Part shown: piece by piece, positions 1 through 5,590 of the stretch
How positions within the stretch are numbered: the stretch's first letter is position 1
Layout of the letters: the number at the start of each line of letters is the position of its first letter
Source of the DNA: DASUMP01 sp036277635
Lineage (GTDB): Bacteria; Actinomycetota; Acidimicrobiia; IMCC26256; PALSA-610
Reading direction: 5' to 3'
Length of the DNA: 5,999 bases
NCBI GenBank assembly: GCA_036277635.1
Contig: DASUMP010000287.1
Location: 1 to 5,999 of the forward strand
Notes under the pieces: generated by a model
The model's input: the letters and a program-made list of their open reading frames with translations, nothing else
Database searches by the model: none
What the model was told of the DNA's origin: nothing
Made by a program: the position numbers and the translations under genes

Positions 1-315
1 TTCGCGAACGCGCTCGTGCCCCTCGACGAGGCGCTGGTGCAGGTCGCGCTCGATCTGTCCGGACGGCCGTTCCTCGTGTACGACATCGATCCCGTCGCCG
101 AGTGGATCGGTACGTTCGACCCGCAGCTCGCCGAGGAGTTCTGGAAGGGGTTCGTCGACGGCGCGCGCGTCACGCTGCACCTGCGCAGCGTCAGCGGACG
201 GAACGGTCACCACGTGATCGAGGCGTCGTTCAAGGGCGTCGCCCGAGCGCTGCGCGACGCGGTGCGCGTCGAGGGCGCCGGCGTCCCCTCGACGAAGGGC
301 ACGCTCACGCAGTGA
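1..315 (+). CDS. hisB: Imidazoleglycerol-phosphate dehydratase, C-terminal part (5' end outside window)
   Basis: The frame is open from base 1 and ends at TGA 313-315, giving the last 104 residues of a protein usually about 195-200 aa long in its monofunctional form. The enzyme dehydrates imidazole glycerol phosphate to imidazole acetol phosphate (histidine pathway, cytosol). Seen in the sequence: the ALDLSGRP stretch, the GRNGHHVIEASFK segment with the metal-binding pattern His70-His71-x-x-Glu74 (fragment numbering), and the characteristic PSTKGTL tail near the end. The ATG at 16 is not the true start, because homology continues upstream of it and the gene simply runs off the window. No phosphatase domain can be judged, since the N-terminus is missing. 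The stop overlaps the hisH start by 4 bp, so the genes are co-transcribed and probably translationally coupled. Confidence 0.95.
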   Translation, partial: FANALVPLDEALVQVALDLSGRPFLVYDIDPVAEWIGTFDPQLAEEFWKGFVDGARVTLHLRSVSGRNGHHVIEASFKGVARALRDAVRVEGAGVPSTKGTLTQ

Positions 316-935
316 GCGCCGGCCCGCCGATCGCCGTCGTCGACTACGGCATCGGCAACCTCCGATCTGCCGAGAAGGCGCTCCAGCACCTGGGCGCGCG
401 CGCGACCTTGACGGCCGACCCTGCGGCGATCGCGTCGGCGGCGGGCGTGGTGTTGCCCGGCGTCGGGGCGTTCGGGGCGTGCATGCGCGCCCTGCGCGAG
501 CGCGGCCTCGAAGCCGCGACGCGCGCCGCGGCCACGAGCGGCCGACCGTTCCTCGGCGTGTGCGTGGGGATGCAGATGCTCTTCGACGGGAGCGACGAGT
601 CGCCCGACGTCTCGGGCCTGGGCCTCGTGCTCGGTCGCGTGCATCGGCTCCCCGCCCACGTGAAGCTGCCCCAGATCGGGTGGAACACCGTGGAGGTGCG
701 GGCCGGCAGCGCACTTCTCGCCGGGTTGGGTCCCGAGCCGTGGCTCTACTTCGTGCACTCGTACGTGGGCGTCCCCGACGATCCCGACGTGGTCGCCGGA
801 TGGACCGAGCACGGGGAGCGGTTCGCGGCGGCGATCGAACACGGGTCGTTGTGGGCGACGCAGTTCCACCCCGAGAAGAGCGGTGCCACCGGCCTCGCGG
901 TCCTCGCGAACTTCGTGCGGGCGTGCGGGTCGTGA
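312..935 (+). CDS. hisH: Imidazole glycerol phosphate synthase, glutamine amidotransferase subunit HisH
   Basis: This 207-aa class I glutamine amidotransferase hydrolyses glutamine and passes ammonia to HisF. The whole triad is visible: nucleophile Cys84 in GVCVGMQ, and His186 and Glu188 in QFHPEKSG. Also present are the N-terminal VVDYGIGNLRS signature, PGVGAF (residues 49-54) and FVHSY, all typical of HisH. The start is the GTG at 312, which puts the DYGIGN motif at the usual distance from the N-terminus; it overlaps the hisB stop as GTGA, with GAAGGG at 294-299 as a possible ribosome binding site. The longer open frame beginning at 102 only extends back into hisB. GVCVGMQ, rather than the enterobacterial GICLGMQ, resembles the mycobacterial protein as I recall it. 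Its partner HisF lies two genes downstream. Confidence 0.97.
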   Translation: MSAGPPIAVVDYGIGNLRSAEKALQHLGARATLTADPAAIASAAGVVLPGVGAFGACMRALRERGLEAATRAAATSGRPFLGVCVGMQMLFDGSDESPDVSGLGLVLGRVHRLPAHVKLPQIGWNTVEVRAGSALLAGLGPEPWLYFVHSYVGVPDDPDVVAGWTEHGERFAAAIEHGSLWATQFHPEKSGATGLAVLANFVRACGS

Positions 936-1696
936 ACGGTCCCGAGCCCGTCGGCGGCTTCCAGCTGTTCCCGGCGATCGACCTCCTCGGCGGTCGTGTC
1001 GTCCGGCTGCGGCAGGGCGACTACGACGCGGAAACGGTCTACGCCGACGACCCGGTGGCCGTGGCGGCGCGGTTCGCGGACGCGGGCGCGCCGTGGATCC
1101 ACGTCGTCGATCTCGACGCGGCGCGCGACGGCACGGCGCGGAACCTCGACGCGCTCGAAGCGATCGGCGCCGCGGTCGCGACGCCGATCCAGGCCGGGGG
1201 AGGGGTGCGGAGCGTGCGCGACGCGCAGGCGCGCCTCGCGCACGGCGTCGCTCGCGTCGTCGTCGGCAGCGCCGCCGTCGAGCACCCCGAGGTGGTCGAC
1301 GAGCTCGCCGCCTCGCATCCGGGTGCAGTCGCGGTCGGCCTCGACGCGCGTGGTCGCGACGTCGCGATCCACGGCTGGCGCGACGCGACCGGACGCGATC
1401 TGGTCGATCTCGCCCGGCGCTTCGATCGTCCCGGGGTCGGCGCGCTCGTCGTCACCGACATCGCACGCGACGGCATGCTCGAGGGTCCGGCGACCGAGCA
1501 GCTGCGCGCGGTGGTGGGCGAGGTCGGCGTGCCGGTCGTCGCGAGCGGCGGGGTCGGCGGTCTCGACGACCTCCGCGTGCTGCGCGATCTCGAAGTCGAC
1601 GGTCGCGCGCTGGCCGGCGTCATCGTCGGGCGCGCGCTGTACGAAGGTCGGTTCACGGTGGAAGAGGCGGTGGCCGCGTGCTCGCGACGAGGGTGA
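932..1696 (+). CDS. hisA: ProFAR isomerase HisA (1-(5-phosphoribosyl)-5-[(5-phosphoribosylamino)methylideneamino]imidazole-4-carboxamide isomerase)
   Basis: This 254-aa (beta-alpha)8 barrel catalyses the Amadori rearrangement of ProFAR to PRFAR. Seen: the first catalytic Asp17 in FPAIDLLGG, Asp138 in VGLDARG, the phosphate-binding loop QAGGGVRS (residues 87-94), HGW (147-149), VTDIARDG with Thr175-Asp176, and the second phosphate site VVASGGVGG. The GTG start at 932 overlaps the hisH stop by 4 bp; no strong Shine-Dalgarno is seen, which fits translational coupling. In actinobacteria this position is often taken by the dual-function PriA (HisA plus TrpF activity). PriA carries SGGIRD at the first phosphate loop and an R-x-R-G-W-type loop 5; here these are GGGVRS and IHGW, as in single-function HisA. 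I therefore favour HisA, with TrpF expected elsewhere in the genome. Confidence 0.95.
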   Translation: MNGPEPVGGFQLFPAIDLLGGRVVRLRQGDYDAETVYADDPVAVAARFADAGAPWIHVVDLDAARDGTARNLDALEAIGAAVATPIQAGGGVRSVRDAQARLAHGVARVVVGSAAVEHPEVVDELAASHPGAVAVGLDARGRDVAIHGWRDATGRDLVDLARRFDRPGVGALVVTDIARDGMLEGPATEQLRAVVGEVGVPVVASGGVGGLDDLRVLRDLEVDGRALAGVIVGRALYEGRFTVEEAVAACSRRG

Positions 1697-2448
1697 TCCC
1701 GTGTCTCGACGTCGACGGCGGGCGCGTCGTGAAGGGCATCAACTTCGTGGGCATCCGCGACGCGGGCGATCCGGTCGAGCTCGCGGCGCGCTACGACGCC
1801 GAAGGTGCCGACGAGCTCGTGTTCCTCGACATCACCGCGTCGTCCGACGAGCGCGACACGATGGTGCACGTGGTCGAGCGGGTCGCCGACCAGGTGTTCA
1901 TCCCGTTCACGGTCGGGGGAGGGATTCGCTCGGTCGACGACGTGCGCCGGATGCTGCGCGCCGGCGCCGACAAGGTGTCGCTGAACACCGCGGCGGTCGC
2001 CGACCCCACCCTCGTGACCGACGCGGCCGACGAGTTCGGCGCGCAGTGCATCGTGATCGCGATCGACGCCCGGCGCCGCGACCCCGACGACCCGGCGCAG
2101 GGCTTCGAGGTCGTGACCCACGGTGGCCGGCGACCGACCGGCCTCGATCTCGTGGAGTGGGCCGCCCGGGTGTGCGAGCTCGGGGCCGGCGAGATCCTCC
2201 TCACATCGATGGACCGCGACGGCACCCAGGAGGGCTACGACCTCGAACAGCTGCGCGCGGTCGACGCCGCCGTCCCCGTCCCGGTCATCGCGAGCGGGGG
2301 AGTGGGGACCCTCGAGCACCTGTGCACCGGCGTGCTCGAGGGTGGTGCGTCCGCGGTGCTCGCCGCGTCGATCTTCCACTTCGGCCGCCATTCGGTCGCC
2401 GAGGCCAAGGCCGCGCTCGCCGCACGCGGCATCCTCGTCCGCCCCTGA
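1678..2448 (+). CDS. hisF: Imidazole glycerol phosphate synthase, cyclase subunit HisF
   Basis: This 256-aa (beta-alpha)8 barrel condenses PRFAR with ammonia from HisH to give imidazole glycerol phosphate and AICAR. Catalytic Asp11 (RVIPCLDV) and Asp130 (VIAIDARR) are present, as are Arg5, Lys19 (GRVVKG) and Lys99 (GADKVSLNT), at the same residue numbers as in the well-studied Thermotoga HisF. The phosphate loops TVGGGIRS and VIASGGVG are intact. The GTG at 1678 is chosen because it gives the canonical N-terminus (x-L-A-x-R-x-I-P-C-L-D); a later in-frame GTG at 1693 would remove Arg5. The start lies inside the end of hisA (19-bp overlap), with a purine-rich GGAAGAGG at 1660-1667 as ribosome binding site. 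It is the last histidine gene before the cluster is interrupted. Confidence 0.97.
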   Translation: MLATRVIPCLDVDGGRVVKGINFVGIRDAGDPVELAARYDAEGADELVFLDITASSDERDTMVHVVERVADQVFIPFTVGGGIRSVDDVRRMLRAGADKVSLNTAAVADPTLVTDAADEFGAQCIVIAIDARRRDPDDPAQGFEVVTHGGRRPTGLDLVEWAARVCELGAGEILLTSMDRDGTQEGYDLEQLRAVDAAVPVPVIASGGVGTLEHLCTGVLEGGASAVLAASIFHFGRHSVAEAKAALAARGILVRP

Positions 2449-2465
2449 GCCCGCGCACTCGGGAC

Positions 2466-2482
2466 CGACGGCGGTTCCGTCG
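2466..2482. repeat. Small perfect inverted repeat after hisF
   Basis: CGACGG (2466-2471) and CCGTCG (2477-2482) form a 6-bp stem around a 5-nt loop, 18 bp past the hisF stop. There is no T-run after it, so it is a poor intrinsic terminator. It overlaps the -35-like element of the putative promoter at 2475-2503 and could be an operator dyad or chance in GC-rich DNA. Confidence 0.3.
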
Positions 2483-2503
2483 CGGCCGTGGGCGGGGTAC
2501 CGT
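2475..2503 (+). promoter_or_regulatory. Putative promoter for the 78-aa gene
   Basis: TTCCGT (2475-2480) is followed after 17 bp by TACCGT (2498-2503), which fits the actinobacterial TANNNT -10 pattern; the -35 match is weak. A start of transcription near 2510 would leave a leader of about 43 nt before the ATG at 2553. This is inference from spacing and motif only. The rest of the 104-bp gap between hisF and the small gene holds only the two weak dyads listed separately and a ribosome binding site. Confidence 0.35.
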
Positions 2504-2528
2504 CTCGCCCAGGCGCCGCCTGCCCGAG
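2504..2528 (+). repeat. Interrupted hairpin upstream of the 78-aa gene
   Basis: An outer 4-bp stem (CTCG 2504-2507 with CGAG 2525-2528) and an inner 5-bp stem (CAGGC 2510-2514 with GCCTG 2518-2522, loop GCC) are separated by a symmetric CC/CC internal loop. It could be a weak terminator of the his transcript or leader structure of the next gene. No U-tract follows. Such small dyads are common by chance at this GC content. Confidence 0.25.
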
Positions 2529-2552
2529 TGGCGCCCGGAGCAAGGGGGTGTC

Positions 2553-2789
2553 ATGTCCGACACTGACCACCTGCCCAACGGTGGCGTCGACGAAGGCTTC
2601 TTCCGGCGCTACCGCCAACTCCTCGACGCGGAAGATGCCGCGTTCGACGAGTTGGAGCACGCGTACGAAGACGGCGACCGCGCGCACTTCGAGTCGGATC
2701 TCGCGCTGTGGCGCCAGGCGGCCGAGCGTCGCCAGGTGTTCTTGAGCCGGCACGGCCTGATGGAGGCGCCGCCGGTCCTCACGATCTAG
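2553..2789 (+). CDS. Small acidic helix-rich protein, function unknown
   Basis: I do not recognise this 78-aa protein. The ATG at 2553 follows a strong purine-rich stretch (GGAG 2537-2540, AAGGGGG 2542-2548), which supports translation from here rather than from the longer in-frame opening upstream, which overlaps hisA and hisF. The protein is rich in Asp, Glu and Arg. From about residue 16 (FFRRYRQLLDAEDAAFDELE) to residue 68 it looks like two or three amphipathic helices, broken near the EDGDRAHF segment and ending in a proline-containing tail (MEAPPVLTI). There is no signal peptide, membrane segment, cysteine pair or recognisable catalytic motif. A soluble helical-hairpin or protein-binding role is possible but unsupported. 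It lies in the same direction as hisF, 104 bp downstream, and could be read from the his operon or from its own promoter. It converges on the hydrolase gene. Confidence 0.75.
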   Translation: MSDTDHLPNGGVDEGFFRRYRQLLDAEDAAFDELEHAYEDGDRAHFESDLALWRQAAERRQVFLSRHGLMEAPPVLTI

Positions 2790-2791
2790 CA

Positions 2792-2812
2792 GCTGGCGGT
2801 CAGCCCGCCGGC
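2792..2812 (+). terminator. Stem-loop at the convergent junction, candidate terminator
   Basis: Bases 2792-2799 pair with 2805-2812 to form an 8-bp stem (seven Watson-Crick pairs and one G-U at 2794/2810 in the plus-strand RNA) with loop TCAGC. It begins 3 nt after the stop of the 78-aa gene, and the hydrolase stop codon (2800-2802) lies in the loop. There is no U-tract on either side. On the minus strand the wobble becomes an A-C mismatch, so it would serve plus-strand transcripts better. Tail-less hairpins have been proposed as terminators in high-GC actinobacteria; activity here is inferred. Confidence 0.4.
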
Positions 2813-3444
2813 AGGTCGCGCACGAACTGCGCGACCAACGCACTGACGCGGTCGGTGCGACCCACGAAGAAGTGGCTCGCGCCCGTCACCGTCTCGACGC
2901 GCGTCGCGCGCCATCCGGCGAGGTCGGCGACCACCGCGGCGGGCTCCCGGACCTCGTCGTGCTCGGCCAACACGACGAGCTTGGGACGCTCGTCGTCGGC
3001 GACGGCGGCGAAGTCCCGACCGAACCGCAGCGGGGGCGCGATCGCCACCCACGCTGCGAGCCGCGGATCGTGCACCTGGAGCGCGACGTCGCCCCCGAAC
3101 GACCACCCGACCACCGCGCGCGGCGCCCCCGGGGCGAGCGCCGCGGTCGCGTCGAGGATCGCCAGCACGTCGGTGATCTCGGCGGTGCCTCCGCCGTGGG
3201 TGCCTTCGCTGCCCTCGACGCCGCGGAAGTTGAAGCGCGCCGCGGCGACATCGGTGGCGGGGAGCGCGGTGAACAGCGCCGAGGTGACAAGGCTGCGCAT
3301 CGTGCCTCCGTGCAGGGGGTGCGGATGGCACAGGACGACGAGCGCTGCTGCTCGCGTGTCCGACGGGAGCGCGTACTCGGCTTCCAGGCGGAACCCGTCG
3401 GCGGTCGTGACGGCGAGCGGCGTGGAGGCCGGGACGTTCGTCAC
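2800..3444 (-). CDS. Alpha/beta hydrolase, COG2945-like
   Basis: This 214-aa cytosolic serine hydrolase has no visible signal peptide. Seen: the oxyanion-side motif CHPHPLHGGTM (residues 39-49), the strand-loop ARFNFRGVEGSEG, the nucleophile elbow GWSFGG with Ser115, a plausible acid Asp163 in LAEHDEV, and catalytic His191 in GASHFF. The HPHPLxGGTM plus RFNFRGVGxSEG combination is typical of the small COG2945 'predicted alpha/beta hydrolase' group, whose substrates are mostly unknown; esterase or short-acyl hydrolase activity is the general expectation. The GTG at 3444 overlaps the stop of the upstream peptidase gene (GTGA, 4 bp), which marks the start and suggests coupled translation. The frame stays open further upstream, but that part only shadows the peptidase gene. 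It was most likely made as the second gene of a two-gene mRNA. Confidence 0.9.
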   Translation of the reverse strand: MTNVPASTPLAVTTADGFRLEAEYALPSDTRAAALVVLCHPHPLHGGTMRSLVTSALFTALPATDVAAARFNFRGVEGSEGTHGGGTAEITDVLAILDATAALAPGAPRAVVGWSFGGDVALQVHDPRLAAWVAIAPPLRFGRDFAAVADDERPKLVVLAEHDEVREPAAVVADLAGWRATRVETVTGASHFFVGRTDRVSALVAQFVRDLPAG

Positions 3445-5507
3445 GCGGAGATCCCGACCGCGTCGCAGATGACGGCGAGCACGAACGCTTCCTCGCGCCA
3501 CGCGTCGTACCGCCCGGACGGTCCACCGTGGCCGGCGCCCAGCTCCGTCCGCAGGAGGATGGGGCGGTCGCTCGTGGAGTGGTCGCGGAGCCGCGCGACC
3601 CACTTCGCGGGCTCCCAGTACTGCACCCGCATGTCGTTGAGGCCTGCGGTCGCGAGGACGCGGGGATACGGCGCGGACCGCACGTTGTCGTAGGGCGAGT
3701 ACTCGAGCATCGCCGCGTGCAGCGCGGGATCGCGCGGGTCACCCCACTCCTCCCACTCGGTGACGGTCAGCGGCAACGACGGGTCGGACATCGTCGTGAT
3801 CGCGTCCACGAACGGGACTTCGGCGACGACGGCGGCGAACAGATCGGGTCGCAGGTTGGTGATCGCGCCCATGAGCAGTCCGCCGGCGCTGCGCCCGCGA
3901 GCGACGAGTCGGTCGGGCGTGGTCACACCCCGATCGCAGAGGTGCTGCGCGCACGCGACGAAGTCGGTGAACGTGTTGCGCTTCTGCGCGAGACGGCCCG
4001 CTTCGTACCAGGCCCGTCCGAGCTCGCCGCCGCCGCGCACGTGGGCGATCGCCACGATGAAGCCGCGAGCGAGGAGCGGCAGCCGCGACGCGCGGAACGT
4101 CGGGTCGTACGACGATTCGTAGGCCCCGTACCCCGTGAGCAGCAGCGGCGCGGCTGACGCTCCCTCGAGGACCTCGCGGCGCGCGACGAGGGTGATCGGG
4201 ATGCGAGTGCCGTCGGCGGCGACCGCCCAATCGCGGGTCGTCACGTGGTCGTCGCGCGCGTAGCCCGGTACCGGTTGACGCTTCACGACGGTGCGCGCGC
4301 CCGTGCGCAGGTCGATGTCGAGGTCGGCCGGCGGCTCCACCATCGAGGTCTCGACCGCGCGCACGGTGGCGGTGTCGAACTCCGCGGTCGTCCCCGCGAA
4401 CAGCGAGGTCGCCGCGGCGCCGCTCGCGACGACGCGCCCGGCGCCGGCCGACGCGTCGTCGAGGTCGATGAGGCGGAGCCGCACATCGACCTCGTGGCGC
4501 TCGCTGATCACGAGGTGCGACGCGTACACGTCGATGGACTCGACCCGGGTCCCGGCGCGCCCGGCGACCACGTCGACCCAGTGCTCGCGGCTCGGGGTCT
4601 CGAGCGGCGCGACAACGACGCGGAAATCCTCGGCGCCGTCGTTCGTGAGCACGAACAGGCGATCTCCCGAGCTCGCGGAGCGATGATGATCGACTTCGTA
4701 CTCCACGCCCGCGATCCGTGGCTGCACGACGCGCGGCGGTTCGTGGGGTGCGTGCGCGTCGACGGTCCACACTTCGCTCGTCGACTTCGAGTGCGCGCGG
4801 ATGAAGACGAGGTCGCCCGACCGCGACGCGTCGACGTCGACGAAGAAACGCTCGTCGGGCTCTTCGAAGACGCAGACGTCGGAGTCAGCGCTCGTGCCGA
4901 CCCGGTGGCGCCACACCTGGAACGGTCGGTGGGCGGCATCGGAACGGGTGAAGAACAACGTCTCGGAGTCGGCGGCCCACGCGAGCCCGTAGTAGGCGCC
5001 GCTGATGTGATCGATGTCGTCGCCGGCCTGCAGGTCGCGCACGCGGATCTCGAGGTGCTCGGCACCGGTGAGGTCGGCCGCCCACGCGACCCGGCGGTGG
5101 TCGGGGCTGACCGCGAGGTCCGCGAGCACGAAGTAGTCGTGGCCGCGCGCTTCGACGTTGCCGTCGAGCACGACCGCGGTCTCCCCACCGCCGCGCGGGC
5201 GCCGGCACTGGATGCCGTACTGGGCGCCGGCAACGGTTCGCGAGAAGTACTCCCACGGACCGTCAGGGACGGGCGCCGACTCGTCGGCCTCCTGGACGTG
5301 CGCGCGCAGCTCGTCGAACAAGCGCTCGCGCAGCGGCGCGAGGTGGGCGAGGACGGCGTCCGTGTGCGCGTTCTCCGCGCGGAGGTGCTCGAGCACCTCG
5401 GGATCGTCGCGGCCGCGCAGCCAGTGGTAGTCGTCGTGGCGGGTGACGTCGTGCTCGACGAACGACTGGGCGCGCCGTGCGGGGCGGGGAGGCCCGGGAT
5501 GCGCCAC
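3441..5507 (-). CDS. ptrB: Oligopeptidase B (protease II), S9A prolyl oligopeptidase family
   Basis: The product is 688 aa, close to the 686 aa of E. coli protease II. The N-terminal part (about residues 70-410) is the beta-propeller that limits access to small peptides; the C-terminal part (about 410-688) is the alpha/beta-hydrolase domain. The triad is complete: Ser540 in GRSAGGLLMG, Asp625 in LNDMRVQYWEPAKW and His660 in GAGHGGPSGR. The family hallmark HVRGGGELGR starts at residue 489. Glu584 and Glu586 (TEWEEWGDP) align with the Glu pair that gives enterobacterial OpB its preference for Arg/Lys at P1. Of the two Asp residues linked to P2 preference, one is kept (Asp468) and the other is Thr470. 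No secretion signal is seen. The GTG at 5507 is the first start after an in-frame stop (TAA, 5519-5517), and the N-terminal DDYHWLR motif sits where expected. The downstream hydrolase overlaps by 4 bp. Confidence 0.95.
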   Translation of the reverse strand: MAHPGPPRPARRAQSFVEHDVTRHDDYHWLRGRDDPEVLEHLRAENAHTDAVLAHLAPLRERLFDELRAHVQEADESAPVPDGPWEYFSRTVAGAQYGIQCRRPRGGGETAVVLDGNVEARGHDYFVLADLAVSPDHRRVAWAADLTGAEHLEIRVRDLQAGDDIDHISGAYYGLAWAADSETLFFTRSDAAHRPFQVWRHRVGTSADSDVCVFEEPDERFFVDVDASRSGDLVFIRAHSKSTSEVWTVDAHAPHEPPRVVQPRIAGVEYEVDHHRSASSGDRLFVLTNDGAEDFRVVVAPLETPSREHWVDVVAGRAGTRVESIDVYASHLVISERHEVDVRLRLIDLDDASAGAGRVVASGAAATSLFAGTTAEFDTATVRAVETSMVEPPADLDIDLRTGARTVVKRQPVPGYARDDHVTTRDWAVAADGTRIPITLVARREVLEGASAAPLLLTGYGAYESSYDPTFRASRLPLLARGFIVAIAHVRGGGELGRAWYEAGRLAQKRNTFTDFVACAQHLCDRGVTTPDRLVARGRSAGGLLMGAITNLRPDLFAAVVAEVPFVDAITTMSDPSLPLTVTEWEEWGDPRDPALHAAMLEYSPYDNVRSAPYPRVLATAGLNDMRVQYWEPAKWVARLRDHSTSDRPILLRTELGAGHGGPSGRYDAWREEAFVLAVICDAVGISA

Positions 5508-5513
5508 CGCGGC

Positions 5514-5519
5514 ACGTTA
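5514..5519 (-). promoter_or_regulatory. -10-like box for the peptidase-hydrolase unit, leaderless arrangement
   Basis: On the minus strand TAACGT (5519 to 5514) matches TANNNT and is followed by exactly 6 nt before the GTG at 5507, so transcription would start at or next to the start codon. No purine-rich ribosome binding site lies between, and no good -35 is seen upstream. This is the geometry described for leaderless genes in mycobacteria; its use here is inferred. Confidence 0.45.
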
Positions 5520-5574
5520 CCGAGCGCTGCGGCCGTCGGGGTGGAAACCCGGCGGCGCGCGGAGAGGTGACCGC

Positions 5575-5580
5575 TACGAT
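5575..5580 (+). promoter_or_regulatory. -10-like box for hisI, very short or absent leader
   Basis: TACGAT fits TANNNT and ends 10 nt before the hisI ATG at 5591, predicting a leader of only about 3-4 nt. The purine-rich GGAGAGG at 5561-5567 lies upstream of this box and 20 or more nt from the ATG, too far to act as its ribosome binding site. No convincing -35 is visible. Together with the opposite-strand box at 5514-5519 it divides the 83-bp divergent gap. Confidence 0.45.
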
Positions 5581-5590
5581 CCGCCGCCAC

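Noticed and set aside
1693..1695. Alternative in-frame GTG start for hisF
   Set aside because: It would remove the conserved L-A-x-R N-terminus including Arg5; the GTG at 1678 has a better-spaced ribosome binding site.
1039..2391. A 450-codon minus-strand open frame opposite hisA and hisF
   Set aside because: It lies wholly opposite two well-supported genes, is low-complexity Arg/Ala/Ser/Thr-rich in its second half and shows no domain.
996..2789. A long plus-strand frame ending with the 78-aa protein, suggesting a larger protein
   Set aside because: The part before 2553 is an Arg-rich shadow of hisA and hisF in another frame; the strong ribosome binding site at 2537-2548 marks the real start at 2553.
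2786..3742. A 318-codon minus-strand frame over the hydrolase and peptidase end
   Set aside because: It is another frame of the same strand, extremely Arg/Gly-rich, while the overlapping frames carry clear hydrolase motifs.
3739..4770. A 343-codon minus-strand frame overlapping the peptidase gene
   Set aside because: It is a frame-shifted shadow of the peptidase, Arg-rich and without motifs; the peptidase frame itself is unbroken with its full triad.
4245..5570. A 441-codon plus-strand open frame opposite the peptidase gene
   Set aside because: It is antisense to a clear full-length oligopeptidase B, has no recognisable motif, and its Arg/Val/Asp-rich translation is what GC-rich antisense frames give.
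5477..5590. Longer hisI N-terminus from starts at 5477 or 5567
   Set aside because: The extra residues are Arg/Gly-rich and unlike the family, run into the peptidase start region, and the -10-like box at 5575-5580 would lie inside the coding sequence.
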